Source: Blastocatellia bacterium
GTDB lineage: Bacteria; Acidobacteriota; Blastocatellia; HR10
Length of the DNA: 33,920 bases
Direction of reading: 5' to 3'
Assembly (NCBI GenBank): GCA_035573895.1
Contig: DATLZR010000164.1
Location: forward strand, 1-33,920
This document shows, piece by piece, positions 25,987 to 33,920 of this stretch. Below the pieces are notes generated by a model that saw nothing but the letters and a program-made list of their open reading frames with translations, did no database searches and was not told the origin of the DNA. A program made the translations under genes and the position numbers. Within the stretch, counting starts at the first letter, position 1, and each line of letters begins with the position of its first letter.

Positions 25987-27282
25987 ATGACACAGGTTTA
26001 CATCAAAGACGTGGGACGGTACGTTAACCAGGAGGTCACGCTCAAAGGCTGGCTCTACAATCTGCGGTCGAGCGGAAAGATTCTCTTCCCGCAAATTCGT
26101 GATGGCTCCGGCATCATTCAAGGCGTGGTGGTGAAATCGGCGGTGTCACCGGAGGTGTGGGAGGGATTTGAACGTCTCACGCAAGAATCCTCGATCATCG
26201 TACGGGGGCGCGTGCGGGAAGACAAGCGGGCCCCTGGAGGATATGAGATTGATGTCAACGACTTGCAGATCGTGCAGATCGCCGAGCCCTATCCCCTGGG
26301 GAAGAAGGATCACGGCATTGACTTCCTCATGGATCATCGGCATCTGTGGCTGCGATCGCGTCGCCCTCATGCCGTTTTGAAAGTTCGGCACGAGGTCATT
26401 CGAGCGATCCGCGACTTCTTCGATTCCAACGGGTTTGTCCTCTGCGATGCCCCTATTTTCACTCCGGCGGCCTGTGAGGGAACGACGACGCTGTTCGAGG
26501 TGAATTATTTTGACGAGCAGAAAGCCTATCTCACACAGTCGGGCCAGCTCTATAACGAAGCGGCCTGCATGGCCTTTGGCAAAGTCTACTGTTTTGGGCC
26601 GACCTTTCGGGCTGAACGATCCAAGACGCGACGGCACCTGACGGAGTTCTGGATGGTCGAGCCGGAGGTGGCCCACGCCACGCTCGAGGACATGATGCAG
26701 CTTGGCGAGCAGTTGATCCTGTACATCTTGGGTCGCGTCCTGGAGGCGAATCGAGCGGAGCTGGCCGTGCTGGAGCGAGATGTGTCGAAGCTCGAACGCA
26801 TCGCGCCTCCTTTTCCGCGTCTGACCTACGAAGAAGCGGGCCGCCTGCTTCACCAGGCGGGTATTCCTTTTGAATGGGGCGACGATTTCGGCTCTCCACA
26901 GGAGACCTTCCTGTCCCAGCAGTTTGATCGCCCCGTGATGATCCATCGGTATCCGGCGGCGGTGAAGGCGTTTTACATGGAGCCTGATCCGGAACGGCCG
27001 GACCTGGCCCTCTGCGTGGATGTTCTGGCTCCGGAAGGATACGGCGAGATCATCGGCGGAGGGCAACGGATAGCGTCGCTGGAGCTGCTCGAGGAGCGCC
27101 TTCGTCAGCACCAGCTTCCCCGCGAGGCCTTCGAGTGGTATCTCGATCTTCGACGATTCGGTTCGGTCCCTCATGCGGGTTTTGGCATGGGGATTGAACG
27201 GGTCGTCGCCTGGATCTGCGGTCTGGAGCATGTCCGCGAAGCGATTCCTTTCCCCCGCATGCTTTACCGCTTGAGGCCCTGA
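25987..27282 (+). CDS. asnS: Asparaginyl-tRNA synthetase
   Basis: A class IIb synthetase of 431 residues that charges tRNA-Asn. The N-terminal OB-fold anticodon-binding domain (1-105) begins [24 protein letters not shown]. Class II motif 2 is [21 protein letters not shown] and motif 3 is [15 protein letters not shown]. The N-terminal domain and the HRHLWLRS segment fit AsnRS rather than AspRS, and the bacterial AspRS insertion is absent. Its presence implies direct Asn-tRNA formation. GAGGTGA lies 9 nt before the ATG. The coiled-coil protein gene follows after 36 nt. Confidence 0.94.
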   Translation: MTQVYIKDVGRYVNQEVTLKGWLYNLRSSGKILFPQIRDGSGIIQGVVVKSAVSPEVWEGFERLTQESSIIVRGRVREDKRAPGGYEIDVNDLQIVQIAEPYPLGKKDHGIDFLMDHRHLWLRSRRPHAVLKVRHEVIRAIRDFFDSNGFVLCDAPIFTPAACEGTTTLFEVNYFDEQKAYLTQSGQLYNEAACMAFGKVYCFGPTFRAERSKTRRHLTEFWMVEPEVAHATLEDMMQLGEQLILYILGRVLEANRAELAVLERDVSKLERIAPPFPRLTYEEAGRLLHQAGIPFEWGDDFGSPQETFLSQQFDRPVMIHRYPAAVKAFYMEPDPERPDLALCVDVLAPEGYGEIIGGGQRIASLELLEERLRQHQLPREAFEWYLDLRRFGSVPHAGFGMGIERVVAWICGLEHVREAIPFPRMLYRLRP

Positions 27283-27318
27283 AAGGGAAGGTCCTACTGA
27301 TCGTGGAAGGGGGGAACC

Positions 27319-27969
27319 GTGGGGGTCTTCGACATCTACGACAAATTGAAAGACAAGTTGGGCGAAGAAGAGACCCGGCTGCTCATGCAATACTTCGACG
27401 AACGGTTTCTGGCCGGCGTCGCCACCAAGGGGGATCTCAACAAATCAACGGCGGAGCTGAAAGCCGTCGAGGAGCGCCTCAACGCGCGGTTGGAAGAGCT
27501 GACCAAGCGGGTGCGCACGGAGATCAAAGCCCTGGAGGAGCGCCTCGGCGGTCGCCTGGAACCGCTCGATCATCAGGTGGCCGAACAGGGGCGCAGCCTG
27601 GAGGCGCGCTTGCGGGAGTTCGAGGCGCGATTCCAGCAGAACGTCGCCCCGGTGCTGGAGCAATTCGGCGGGACAGTTCAACAGCTCAACGAACGCCTCG
27701 ACGGACGCCTGCATGAATTCGACGAGCGCCTGGGAGCTGCCCTCACCGGCTTGCCCGAACGGGTCAATCGCAGCCTCGGGTCTCTCGATCAACGCCTGGT
27801 GGACGAAATCAAATCGCTCCAGGAATGGATCCGCATGCGCATTGAGTCGCACGAGGAGAATCTGGCCGGCGAGATCAAGAAGGCCAAGGGAACTCTCATC
27901 TTCTGGATGTTCACCTTCTGGCTCATCACCGTTGTCGTAATTCTCGGTACGCGGTTGCTCCTTCGTTAG
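27319..27969 (+). CDS. Coiled-coil protein with C-terminal membrane anchor
   Basis: 216 residues, starting at a GTG with AAGGGGGG 5 nt upstream. Residues about 40-185 are a long, charged, Leu/Glu/Arg-rich coiled coil with repeated units such as LEERLGGRLEPLD, LNERLDGRLHEFDERLG and LGSLDQRLVDEIKSL at roughly 11-residue spacing. A single hydrophobic segment (about 192-212, IFWMFTFWLITVVVILGTRLLL) ends the protein, leaving only an Arg outside: a tail anchor with the coiled coil in the cytoplasm. I do not recognise a named family; it resembles DUF1640/CCDC90-like proteins in layout only. Its position close behind asnS suggests co-transcription but gives no functional hint. Confidence 0.75.
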   Translation: MGVFDIYDKLKDKLGEEETRLLMQYFDERFLAGVATKGDLNKSTAELKAVEERLNARLEELTKRVRTEIKALEERLGGRLEPLDHQVAEQGRSLEARLREFEARFQQNVAPVLEQFGGTVQQLNERLDGRLHEFDERLGAALTGLPERVNRSLGSLDQRLVDEIKSLQEWIRMRIESHEENLAGEIKKAKGTLIFWMFTFWLITVVVILGTRLLLR

Positions 27970-28061
27970 AAGGCACAGGTGGAGCGGTATGACCCGACCT
28001 GACACCGCCATACGCTCGTTCGTCCAACGGACTCATCCTGCTCATACGGAGGTGACAGCTC

Positions 28062-28772
28062 ATGCTTCCCACGCTCCACGATACATCACCCGTGCTGCTT
28101 GATTCTCCTCTGGGACGCGTTTCTCGGACCAGGACTCGGAGGTGGAGGCGCAGGATCCCGTTCGCTGTGGACCCCACACGACTCTTTCTTCGCTTCATCG
28201 AAATGGCCGAACTGCGGCCGGGGCACACCGTCATGGACGTCACGTTCCAGGGCAGTTTGTTTGCTCTTCAACTGCTTCGGCTGGTCGAACCTCAGGGAAA
28301 GGTTGTCTGCGTCGCCTTCACTCCCGACCATCTCGAACGCGCTCGAGCGGAAGCGCGGTCGTTCGGATTAGCTGTGGAAGCCCGCCTCGACTGGCGACTC
28401 CTGACGGCGAGCCGATTCCCCTTCGACGACGGGCAGTTCGATGTCATTACCTGTCACGGAGGATTCCGCTTTCTGAATGCATCCCGATTTTTCCAGGAGG
28501 CGGCGCGCGTGCTCGCGCCGGGAGGGCGACTTGTCCTGAGCGAGCGCCTGCTGCGGGCGACGTCGTTCGATCCGTTGTTCCTGAAACTGCGCCGCCTAAG
28601 CTATCGCTACTTGTGGAGAAACATCGAGGAAGCCGAAGCCACCTTCCATACGGCCGATGATCTGGCCGAAATGGCTCAGGCCGCTGGCTTCCGCCAGATT
28701 TTCATTCGCGGCCTGGAGCGTCCCCGATGGGGACGTCTGCCGGTGCTCTCCATTGTTCGTGCTCTCAAGTAA
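28062..28772 (+). CDS. Methyltransferase-fold protein with degenerate SAM site
   Basis: 236 residues with the outline of a class I (UbiE/type 11) methyltransferase: a motif I strand VMDVTFQGSLFA near 54-65, a GKVVCVAFTPDHLERARAEA segment, FPFDDGQFDVITCHGGFRFL, and the post-motif ARVLAPGGRLVLSE. The glycine-rich motif I (normally DxGxGxG) is reduced to DVTFQGS, and the acidic residue expected after strand 2 is replaced (VCVAFTP). Both changes should weaken SAM binding, so it may be an inactive or repurposed member. A strong GGAGGTGA precedes the ATG. An Arg-rich stretch at 19-31 is unusual. The arginase-family gene follows after 77 nt. Confidence 0.75.
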   Translation: MLPTLHDTSPVLLDSPLGRVSRTRTRRWRRRIPFAVDPTRLFLRFIEMAELRPGHTVMDVTFQGSLFALQLLRLVEPQGKVVCVAFTPDHLERARAEARSFGLAVEARLDWRLLTASRFPFDDGQFDVITCHGGFRFLNASRFFQEAARVLAPGGRLVLSERLLRATSFDPLFLKLRRLSYRYLWRNIEEAEATFHTADDLAEMAQAAGFRQIFIRGLERPRWGRLPVLSIVRALK

Positions 28773-28849
28773 CGGCGCTCCCTGTGGGGGAAGGCCCTTC
28801 TCCTGAGTACGGCCCCGACGGTGTGCCGTCTTCACGCGGGAGGTCTCGG

Positions 28850-29758
28850 ATGAAGAAGATCAAAATCCTCGGCGTGCCGATGGATCTGGGAGCCGACCGA
28901 CGCGGTGTGGACATGGGTCCTTCGGCCATGCGCATTGCCGGTCTTCGGCCTCGACTGCACGCCCTCGGCTATGACGTAGAAGACCTGGGTAATATCTCCG
29001 TCGCTATCCCGGAAGTGTTGCGCGTGATTGATAAAAGGGCCAAATACCTGCCCGAAGTCGCTCACGTGAGCAGAGAGTTGGCGCAACGGGTTCGGACCAT
29101 CGTCGCCGACGGAGCCATTCCGCTGGTCCTCGGAGGCGACCAATCCGTCTCCATCGGGACGATTGCCGGTGTCGCGTCTCATTACCGCCAGCGCGGCCAG
29201 CGTATCGGCGTCATCTGGTTCGACGCCCATGCCGATATGAACACGCCCGAGACGACACCATCGGGCAACATTCACGGTATGCCCTATGCGATCTCGCTCG
29301 GCATGGGACCGAGCGAACTGACCGAGATCGAGGGATTTTCGCCCAAGCTCGATCCCTCGGTGTGCACGCTCATCGGTCCCCGCAACATTGATCCGCTCGA
29401 ACGCGAGAACGTGCGACGAAGCGGGATCAAAGTCTTCACCATGCGCGAGCTGGATGAGCTGGGGATGCGGGAAGTCATGCGCCAGGCCATCGAGATCGCC
29501 ACGCGGGACACGGTGGGATTTCACGTCAGCGTGGATATGGACTTTTTCGATCCCACCTATGCTCCGGGCGTGGGCACGCCCGAACGGGGAGGGGCGACCT
29601 ATCGGGAAGGTCACCTGGCGATGGAACTGATCGCCGACACGAAAAAGATCGTCTCCCTGGAGATCGTCGAAGTTAATCCCGTTCTCGATGAGCGCAACCG
29701 CACGGCGGAATTCGCCGTCGAATTGGTTCTGTCGGCATTCGGCAAGAGAATCCTTTAG
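28850..29758 (+). CDS. rocF: Arginase-family ureohydrolase with a substituted Mn ligand
   Basis: 302 residues from the ATG at 28850, which has GGGAGGT 5-6 nt upstream; the longer frame from 28727 overlaps the previous gene. Arginase hydrolyses arginine to ornithine and urea at a two-manganese site. Visible are FDAHADMN (Asp125, His127, Asp129), GNIHGMPYA (His142), and SVDMDFFDPTYAPGVGTPERGG (Asp229, Asp231). The His of the usual GGDHS is Gln98 (GGDQSVSIG), a ligand of the first manganese. The C-terminal EIVEVNP is arginase-like rather than agmatinase-like. It is likely an arginase or a relative with altered metal use; activity is uncertain. There is no neighbouring arginine-catabolic gene. 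Confidence 0.85.
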   Translation: MKKIKILGVPMDLGADRRGVDMGPSAMRIAGLRPRLHALGYDVEDLGNISVAIPEVLRVIDKRAKYLPEVAHVSRELAQRVRTIVADGAIPLVLGGDQSVSIGTIAGVASHYRQRGQRIGVIWFDAHADMNTPETTPSGNIHGMPYAISLGMGPSELTEIEGFSPKLDPSVCTLIGPRNIDPLERENVRRSGIKVFTMRELDELGMREVMRQAIEIATRDTVGFHVSVDMDFFDPTYAPGVGTPERGGATYREGHLAMELIADTKKIVSLEIVEVNPVLDERNRTAEFAVELVLSAFGKRIL

Positions 29759-29965
29759 CGGGCCCAAAGGGTCCCCTCGCCTCGCGCCGATCCCTGGCGG
29801 GCCGATTCGATCACTGCCGCGAAGGACCCGCTCACGGCCGCCGGATGGAGAACCTCTGGCTCAAGACGCTTGTGAGGTCATCCCTCCGCCAAGCCGCCGG
29901 AGTGTGACCGCGCCCGACGACCGACTCTCCGGGCGGGTGAGGCTCACGCCCGATTCTCGATTCCG

Positions 29966-29974
29966 TGCTATACT
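29966..29974 (+). promoter_or_regulatory. Extended -10 promoter of ddl
   Basis: TGCTATACT matches the extended -10 pattern TGnTATAAT with one change. Transcription would start near 29981, about 15 nt before the ddl ATG. No good -35 is visible, which extended -10 promoters tolerate. The remainder of the 237-nt gap after the arginase gene shows no gene. Confidence 0.5.
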
Positions 29975-29995
29975 TGCCGATGGAGGCGGAAACAG

Positions 29996-31105
29996 ATGAG
30001 AAAGCTCCGCGTGGCTGTGATCTTCGGTGGTCGGTCGGGCGAACACGAAGTCTCGCTTCGGTCGGCAGCGTCCATTATTCGGGCGATGGACAGAAACAAG
30101 TATGACATCATCCCCATCGCCATCACCAAAGAGGGACGATGGCTGTCGCCCGCCGAGTCCGAGAAACTGCTTCCTCAGGAAGTTCTCACGGCGCCAACGG
30201 ATTCGGTGGCGCTCCTGGCCGATCCGGTGGAGCAGTCCCTCGTTCGCTTTGACGGCGAGTGCCGCATTCTCAAACGCGAACGGGTGGATGTCGTCTTCCC
30301 CGTCCTCCACGGCCCCTACGGGGAAGACGGAACGATCCAGGGATTATTCGAGATGGCCAACATCGCCTACGTCGGTTCGGGCGTGCTGGCCTCGGCCGTC
30401 GGCATGGATAAGCACGTCATGAAACGGCTCTTCCGCGAAGCCGGCCTTCCGGTCGTGCGGTTCATCGCCTTTCTCCGCACGGAGTGGGAGGAGAATCCCC
30501 GTCGTCTCTGCCGCCGCGTTCTGGACGAAATCGGCCTGCCCTGCTTCGTGAAACCGGCCAATCTGGGGTCATCAGTGGGAGTGACGAAGGTCAAGGCAAA
30601 AGATCATCTGGCTGAGGCGATTGATCTGGCCGCCGCGTATGACCGGAAGATCATGGTCGAGGAGGCGATCACCTGCCGGGAAATCGAAGTCAGCGTCCTG
30701 GGCAACGATCATCCCATCGCCAGTTTGCCCGGAGAAATTATTCCCGGCGCCGAATTTTATGATTACGCCGATAAGTATCTCAACGATGCCGCTCAACTCA
30801 TCGTCCCGGCCCGACTCCCGCAGCGCGTGATTCGCCGCTTTCAGCAGCTTGCCATTCGTGCCTTTCAAACGATTGACGCCGCCGGGCTCGCCCGCGTGGA
30901 TTTCTTCCTCGAACGGGGCACGAATCGAATCATCATCAACGAGATTAACACCATGCCGGGTTTCACCGAGATCAGCATGTATCCCAAGCTCTGGGAGGTC
31001 AGCGGCATTCCTTTTCCGCAGTTGGTGGATCGCCTCATCGAGCTGGCTCTGGAGCGTCACCGGGAGAAATCACGCTCTCGCACAAGCTACGAGCCGCCCC
31101 GGTGA
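29996..31105 (+). CDS. ddl: D-alanine--D-alanine ligase
   Basis: 369 residues, an ATP-grasp enzyme that joins two D-alanines for peptidoglycan precursors. Motifs in order: [18 protein letters not shown] (7-24), [46 protein letters not shown] for ATP binding, the omega-loop [11 protein letters not shown], and [19 protein letters not shown] carrying the Mg2+ ligands. The Tyr in the YDYADKY loop fits a D-Ala-D-Ala rather than a VanA-type D-Ala-D-Lac ligase. GGAGG stands about 10 nt before the ATG. The gene stands alone, outside a division/cell-wall cluster, and its stop is only 3 nt from that of the convergent flippase-like gene. Confidence 0.94.
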   Translation: MRKLRVAVIFGGRSGEHEVSLRSAASIIRAMDRNKYDIIPIAITKEGRWLSPAESEKLLPQEVLTAPTDSVALLADPVEQSLVRFDGECRILKRERVDVVFPVLHGPYGEDGTIQGLFEMANIAYVGSGVLASAVGMDKHVMKRLFREAGLPVVRFIAFLRTEWEENPRRLCRRVLDEIGLPCFVKPANLGSSVGVTKVKAKDHLAEAIDLAAAYDRKIMVEEAITCREIEVSVLGNDHPIASLPGEIIPGAEFYDYADKYLNDAAQLIVPARLPQRVIRRFQQLAIRAFQTIDAAGLARVDFFLERGTNRIIINEINTMPGFTEISMYPKLWEVSGIPFPQLVDRLIELALERHREKSRSRTSYEPPR

Positions 31106-31108
31106 TTC

Positions 31109-32242
31109 TCATCCCTCAGGTTCCAAGCGTCCGCTTCTCCGTCGGCGATAGCCCGCGTAGATGAGGGCTCCGGGCACACTCGCCACCACCGTCACCAGCA
31201 GCCACACGAGCGACAGAAGCACACACGCTTCCGCGGGAACGCCCACCGAGGAGAAAAACACAAGGAACCCATATTCTCGCACGCCCAGACCGTAGAGCGT
31301 CACCGGAACCATGCTCAACACCGAAATGATGGGGACGAAGACGAGAAAATAGGTCAGGGGGACGGCGATCCCCAGAGCGCGAGCGGTGATCGAGGTCGCA
31401 CCGATCAAAAGCAGATCAAAGAGAAGCGAGATGCCGACGGCGGCGGCGATCACGCGAGGGGACTGACGATAGGCCCGACACGCCTCGCTCCAGCGAGCGA
31501 TGATCCGTGTGAGCGTCTGTGCGCCGATGCGGCGACTCTGACGTTCCATCCAGCGGTAGGTTGTCTCCCGAAAGAGGATGACGTTCGCCGCTCCATAGAC
31601 GAGCAATCCTCCAAGCAGGGGGTAGACCAGCGGAACATCGCTCACCCGAACATCTCCCGCGGCCGCGGTGATGGTGGCCAGAAGCAGGAGCGCCAGTAGC
31701 CCCGTGTTCCGATCCATGAACACCGATGCGGCCGAGGTTGTCGCCGATCCTGTTTCCCCCGCCAGATAGTAGACTTTCACCGCATCTCCACCGATCACCG
31801 TGGGGAGGAAAAAATTGAAGAACATGCCGAGGAAATAAAAACCCACCAGCCGGAGATACGCTACCGCCAATCCGAGGGGAGCAAGCAGAATCCTCCAGCG
31901 ATAGGAGCTGAGAAGTTGACCGACGAGATAGAGCACGACGGCCAGGAGAAAGAGATCGCCTCGCAGCGAGGCGATGATCCCCCGCGCCTGCTCCCACTGA
32001 ATGCGCCGGGCGAGCACCCCGAGGAGAGCGACGCTCACGCCGGTTCGGATCACAATGAGCGCCCATTTCTTCACGGCGAGAAAGTAGACGAGAGGCGTCG
32101 TCAGGCTGTCAATAGCGCCATCGGCCTCCGGAGGCCGTTTGCACAAAGTGCGGGAGATCTCCTCGTGGGGCAGGTCAGCGACCGGAAGGGGACCTTCGGG
32201 AACAGCGCGAGTCTGCGCAAACGCAGAGGCGGGACGGGCCAT
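31109..32242 (-). CDS. Flippase-like (lysylphosphatidylglycerol synthase TM / UPF0104) membrane protein
   Basis: 377 residues with about eight hydrophobic helices. The SSYRWRILLAPLG segment and FFLGMFFNFFLPTVIGGDAVKVYYL (about 132-158) are hallmarks of the YbhN/AglD/MprF flippase-like family, as is VTLYGLGVREYG (about 318-329). Relatives move lipids or lipid-linked sugars across the membrane, or form the membrane half of MprF. No catalytic synthetase domain is attached here. A polar N-terminus of about 55 residues is unusual, and the true start could be a GTG at the VKKWALIVIRTG segment. It follows archease by 24 nt. The substrate is unknown. Confidence 0.82.
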   Translation of the reverse strand: MARPASAFAQTRAVPEGPLPVADLPHEEISRTLCKRPPEADGAIDSLTTPLVYFLAVKKWALIVIRTGVSVALLGVLARRIQWEQARGIIASLRGDLFLLAVVLYLVGQLLSSYRWRILLAPLGLAVAYLRLVGFYFLGMFFNFFLPTVIGGDAVKVYYLAGETGSATTSAASVFMDRNTGLLALLLLATITAAAGDVRVSDVPLVYPLLGGLLVYGAANVILFRETTYRWMERQSRRIGAQTLTRIIARWSEACRAYRQSPRVIAAAVGISLLFDLLLIGATSITARALGIAVPLTYFLVFVPIISVLSMVPVTLYGLGVREYGFLVFFSSVGVPAEACVLLSLVWLLVTVVASVPGALIYAGYRRRRSGRLEPEG

Positions 32243-32266
32243 CGTCTCGCCGGAACCCGTCGGGCA

Positions 32267-32686
32267 TCAGATGTCAAAGTAGACGACCGCCGTCCACTCT
32301 CCCTCACGCTCTTCGACGCTCAGTTGGTGGAGCGTGACGGCCTTGACGTGCATGCGCCCGTCGTGACGATCAGGATCGAAGCGCTCGCCACGCACGCGGG
32401 CGCGCAGTTCCTGAGGGGACAGCGCGATGATCTCCACCTCGGCCATGGCGAGTTTGTCGGCGTCCAGCAGATAGATGATCTCGCTCAAGAAGTCATAGAG
32501 GAGTTCTTCGTACCCGTTCGCGCGGAGAGTGATGAGGCGCTCCTGCTGAGGGGTCACGCGTTCGGGATCATACATGAGATGGAAAAGTCCTCGGGCCGCT
32601 TCCGCGAAAACCTCTTCGGCGCTTCGCCCGCGAGCCCGGACACCGATGTCCGCTGTATGGTCGAGGAATTCAAAGCCGGGTGACAT
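32267..32686 (-). CDS. Archease
   Basis: 139 residues, the size of archease, the small protein that activates the RNA ligase RtcB by promoting its guanylylation. The N-terminal FEFLDHTADIGVRARG has Asp9 and Asp13, and the C-terminal VVYFDI has Asp138; these acidic residues form the metal site in known archeases. LLYDFLSEIIYLLD (about 62-75) is a further family block. rtcB, the usual partner, is not in the window. The ATG at 32686 lacks a clear ribosome binding site. The gene lies 56 nt after nrnA, so both may share the strong promoter at 33727. Confidence 0.9.
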   Translation of the reverse strand: MSPGFEFLDHTADIGVRARGRSAEEVFAEAARGLFHLMYDPERVTPQQERLITLRANGYEELLYDFLSEIIYLLDADKLAMAEVEIIALSPQELRARVRGERFDPDRHDGRMHVKAVTLHQLSVEEREGEWTAVVYFDI

Positions 32687-32742
32687 AGCCGGAGAAGGGT
32701 GTCGTGGCTCTCTGCGTGTGAGTCGTCGAGTCCCGCATCCGC

Positions 32743-33711
32743 TCAGGACACGGGAGCGGGAAGAACTCCGAGCGCCTGCTGAATTCTCCCGATGAGCCGG
32801 CGCTGGACTTCAGGAAAGGGGCCTTCCAGCGAGCACCCCGATGCGTTCCGATGACCGCCGCCGCCGAACTCGCTGGCGATCCGGGCGACATTGACGGCTC
32901 CTTTTGACCGCAGGGAGACGCGATAACTTCCAGGGGCCAGTTCTTTGAAAAAGGCGACGACCTCGACATCGGCAATCGCCAGGGGATAGTTGACGATGCC
33001 GTCGCAGTCATCCTCACAGGCTCCGGCGCGATGCATCATCTCTTGCGTCATCACGATCCAGGCGATCCGTCCGCTCTCGTCGCACTGGAGCGTGGACAGG
33101 ACCACGCCCATGAGCTGCACCTTGCAGAAGGGAAGGCTGTAGTAGATGGAGCGAGCGATTTTCGCCGGTTTCACTCCGTAGCGGACAAGCTCGCTGGCCA
33201 CCTTGAAGGTGCGCTCGGTTGTGTTGGAGAAGTGAAACGACCCGGTGTCGGTCAGGATCGCCGCGTAGACGCACTCGGCGATCTCGACGGTGACCTTCAC
33301 GCCGAGAGCCTTGCAGAGGTTGTAAATCATCTCGCCGACGGCCGACGCCGTGGAGTCAATCCAGTTAATGTCGCCAAACAGCTCGGTCGTCGAGTGGTGA
33401 TCAATGTTGACGAGGAAGTAATTCTTGAGGTCCGTCAGGCCGGGGCGATCGGCATCGCTGCACTCGATGACGAAGACCGCATCATAGGGAGAGCCAAGCT
33501 GCGAGAGCCGTACAATGCGCTCGACTCCGGGAAGCTCGCCGTAAATGCGCGGCACCGGATCCTTCATCACCACGACGACATCTTTGCCAAGACTCTCCAG
33601 AATGTGCATGAGGGCGAGCGAGGACCCGACACCATCGCCATCCGGTCGCCGATGAGAAGTGATGGCGAACCGGCTTTTACTTTCGATCAGCTCGACAACC
33701 TGGCTGAGCAT
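32743..33711 (-). CDS. nrnA: NrnA-type DHH/DHHA1 phosphoesterase (nanoRNase / pAp phosphatase)
   Basis: 322 residues. NrnA degrades 2-5 nt RNA fragments and dephosphorylates pAp. The metal site is complete: SHRRPDGDG (His20, Asp24, Asp26), the Asp in ECSDADRP (85), DHH at 104-106, and Asp155 in DTGSFHFSNTT. The DHHA1 domain has FGGGGHRNASG near 285-295 for substrate binding. The ATG at 33711 is placed by a strong promoter whose start site would be only about 8 nt upstream. No Shine-Dalgarno is seen, so the mRNA is nearly leaderless. Archease and the flippase-like gene follow on the same strand. Confidence 0.93.
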   Translation of the reverse strand: MLSQVVELIESKSRFAITSHRRPDGDGVGSSLALMHILESLGKDVVVVMKDPVPRIYGELPGVERIVRLSQLGSPYDAVFVIECSDADRPGLTDLKNYFLVNIDHHSTTELFGDINWIDSTASAVGEMIYNLCKALGVKVTVEIAECVYAAILTDTGSFHFSNTTERTFKVASELVRYGVKPAKIARSIYYSLPFCKVQLMGVVLSTLQCDESGRIAWIVMTQEMMHRAGACEDDCDGIVNYPLAIADVEVVAFFKELAPGSYRVSLRSKGAVNVARIASEFGGGGHRNASGCSLEGPFPEVQRRLIGRIQQALGVLPAPVS

Positions 33712-33726
33712 GAGTAAGAGACCAGA

Positions 33727-33754
33727 ATTATAACGGCCCTCGAAGGCGAGTCAA
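33727..33754 (-). promoter_or_regulatory. Strong sigma70-type promoter of nrnA
   Basis: On the minus strand TTGACT (33754-33749), a 16-nt spacer and a perfect TATAAT (33732-33727). It is the best promoter in the window by consensus. The expected start site lies about 8 nt before the nrnA ATG. Confidence 0.75.
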
Positions 33755-33866
33755 GACAGTGTTCGCCGTTGGGTCGAAGGGGCGGACTTTTGAAACAGCG
33801 ATTTTGGCAGATGGAGAATCCGGGCGTCTGTGGTGGAGTCGGAGGGCCGGGCGTTTCCCCGTCCGA

Positions 33867-33920
33867 TCAGGGAACGCCAACAATGGCAATGTCATGGCGA
33901 TTGGCCAGAGCCAGGAGGTC
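33867..33920 (-). CDS. C-terminal end of an unidentified protein (runs off right edge)
   Basis: The minus strand from the window edge is open for 17 codons, ending in TGA at 33869-33867, and reads DLLALANRHDIAIVGVP. The hydrophobic and polar pattern looks like a genuine protein C-terminus, but the piece is too short to name. About 110 nt of non-coding sequence and the nrnA promoter separate it from nrnA. A chance open frame cannot be excluded. Confidence 0.35.
   Translation of the reverse strand, partial: DLLALANRHDIAIVGVP

Overview
This 33.9-kb, GC-rich window is almost entirely bacterial chromosome core. It shows no phage, plasmid, IS, CRISPR, tRNA or rRNA signal. The content suggests a Gram-negative bacterium: a family 9 (heptosyltransferase-like) glycosyltransferase, a D-Ala-D-Ala ligase and a SixA-type phosphatase. 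Gene content, codon style and the 'AGFPAC'-reading intergenic palindrome remind me of Acidobacteriota or a related deep-branching phylum. That placement is inference from memory; no marker gene was aligned.

Layout. (1) 1-480: the 5' end of a minus-strand gene that leaves the window, with a very strong Shine-Dalgarno and a leader holding mutually exclusive hairpins. (2) 481-7050, minus strand: a tight operon of site-2 protease, trpS, scpA, scpB, rluB-type pseudouridine synthase and acyl-CoA carboxyltransferase, followed by a PfkB kinase. (3) 7129-8163, minus: a TIG plus NHL beta-propeller protein, divergent from dnaB (8295-9647, plus). (4) 9875-12250, plus: a family 9 glycosyltransferase and a large secreted protein of unknown function. 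(5) 12451-15187, minus: a SixA-like phosphatase and an EF-G-like GTPase. (6) 15534-16972, plus: a DnaC/DnaI-like helicase loader and the RdgB nucleotide-pool sanitiser; rdgB is bracketed by two copies of a palindromic repeat. (7) 17020-18739, minus: NAD+ synthetase and its glutaminase as two overlapping genes. (8) 18740-19369: a 630-bp stretch without a convincing gene. (9) 19370-25141, plus: an ABC-2 permease, then dnaJ, phoH, ybeY, a CNNM/CorC-type CBS protein and era. (10) 25559-31105, plus: a small membrane protein, asnS, a coiled-coil tail-anchored protein, a methyltransferase-like protein, an arginase-family enzyme and ddl. (11) 31109-33711, minus: a flippase-like membrane protein, archease and NrnA, then the C-terminal end of one more minus-strand gene at the right edge.

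The genes mostly serve chromosome segregation and replication (scpAB, dnaB, helicase loader), translation and ribosome or RNA maturation (trpS, asnS, rluB, era, ybeY, phoH, EF-G-like, archease, nrnA), NAD and nucleotide metabolism, and the cell envelope. I found no obviously new multi-gene system. The points most worth a second look are at the scale of residues and non-coding DNA: a DnaJ whose J-domain reads HPE instead of HPD; an arginase with Gln in place of a manganese-ligand His; a methyltransferase fold that has lost its SAM-binding signatures; a two-gene glutamine-dependent NAD+ synthetase; a palindromic repeat that supplies both stop codons of a convergent gene pair; and an attenuator-like leader at the left edge. 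Several clear sigma70-type promoters lie only about 8-20 nt upstream of their start codons.
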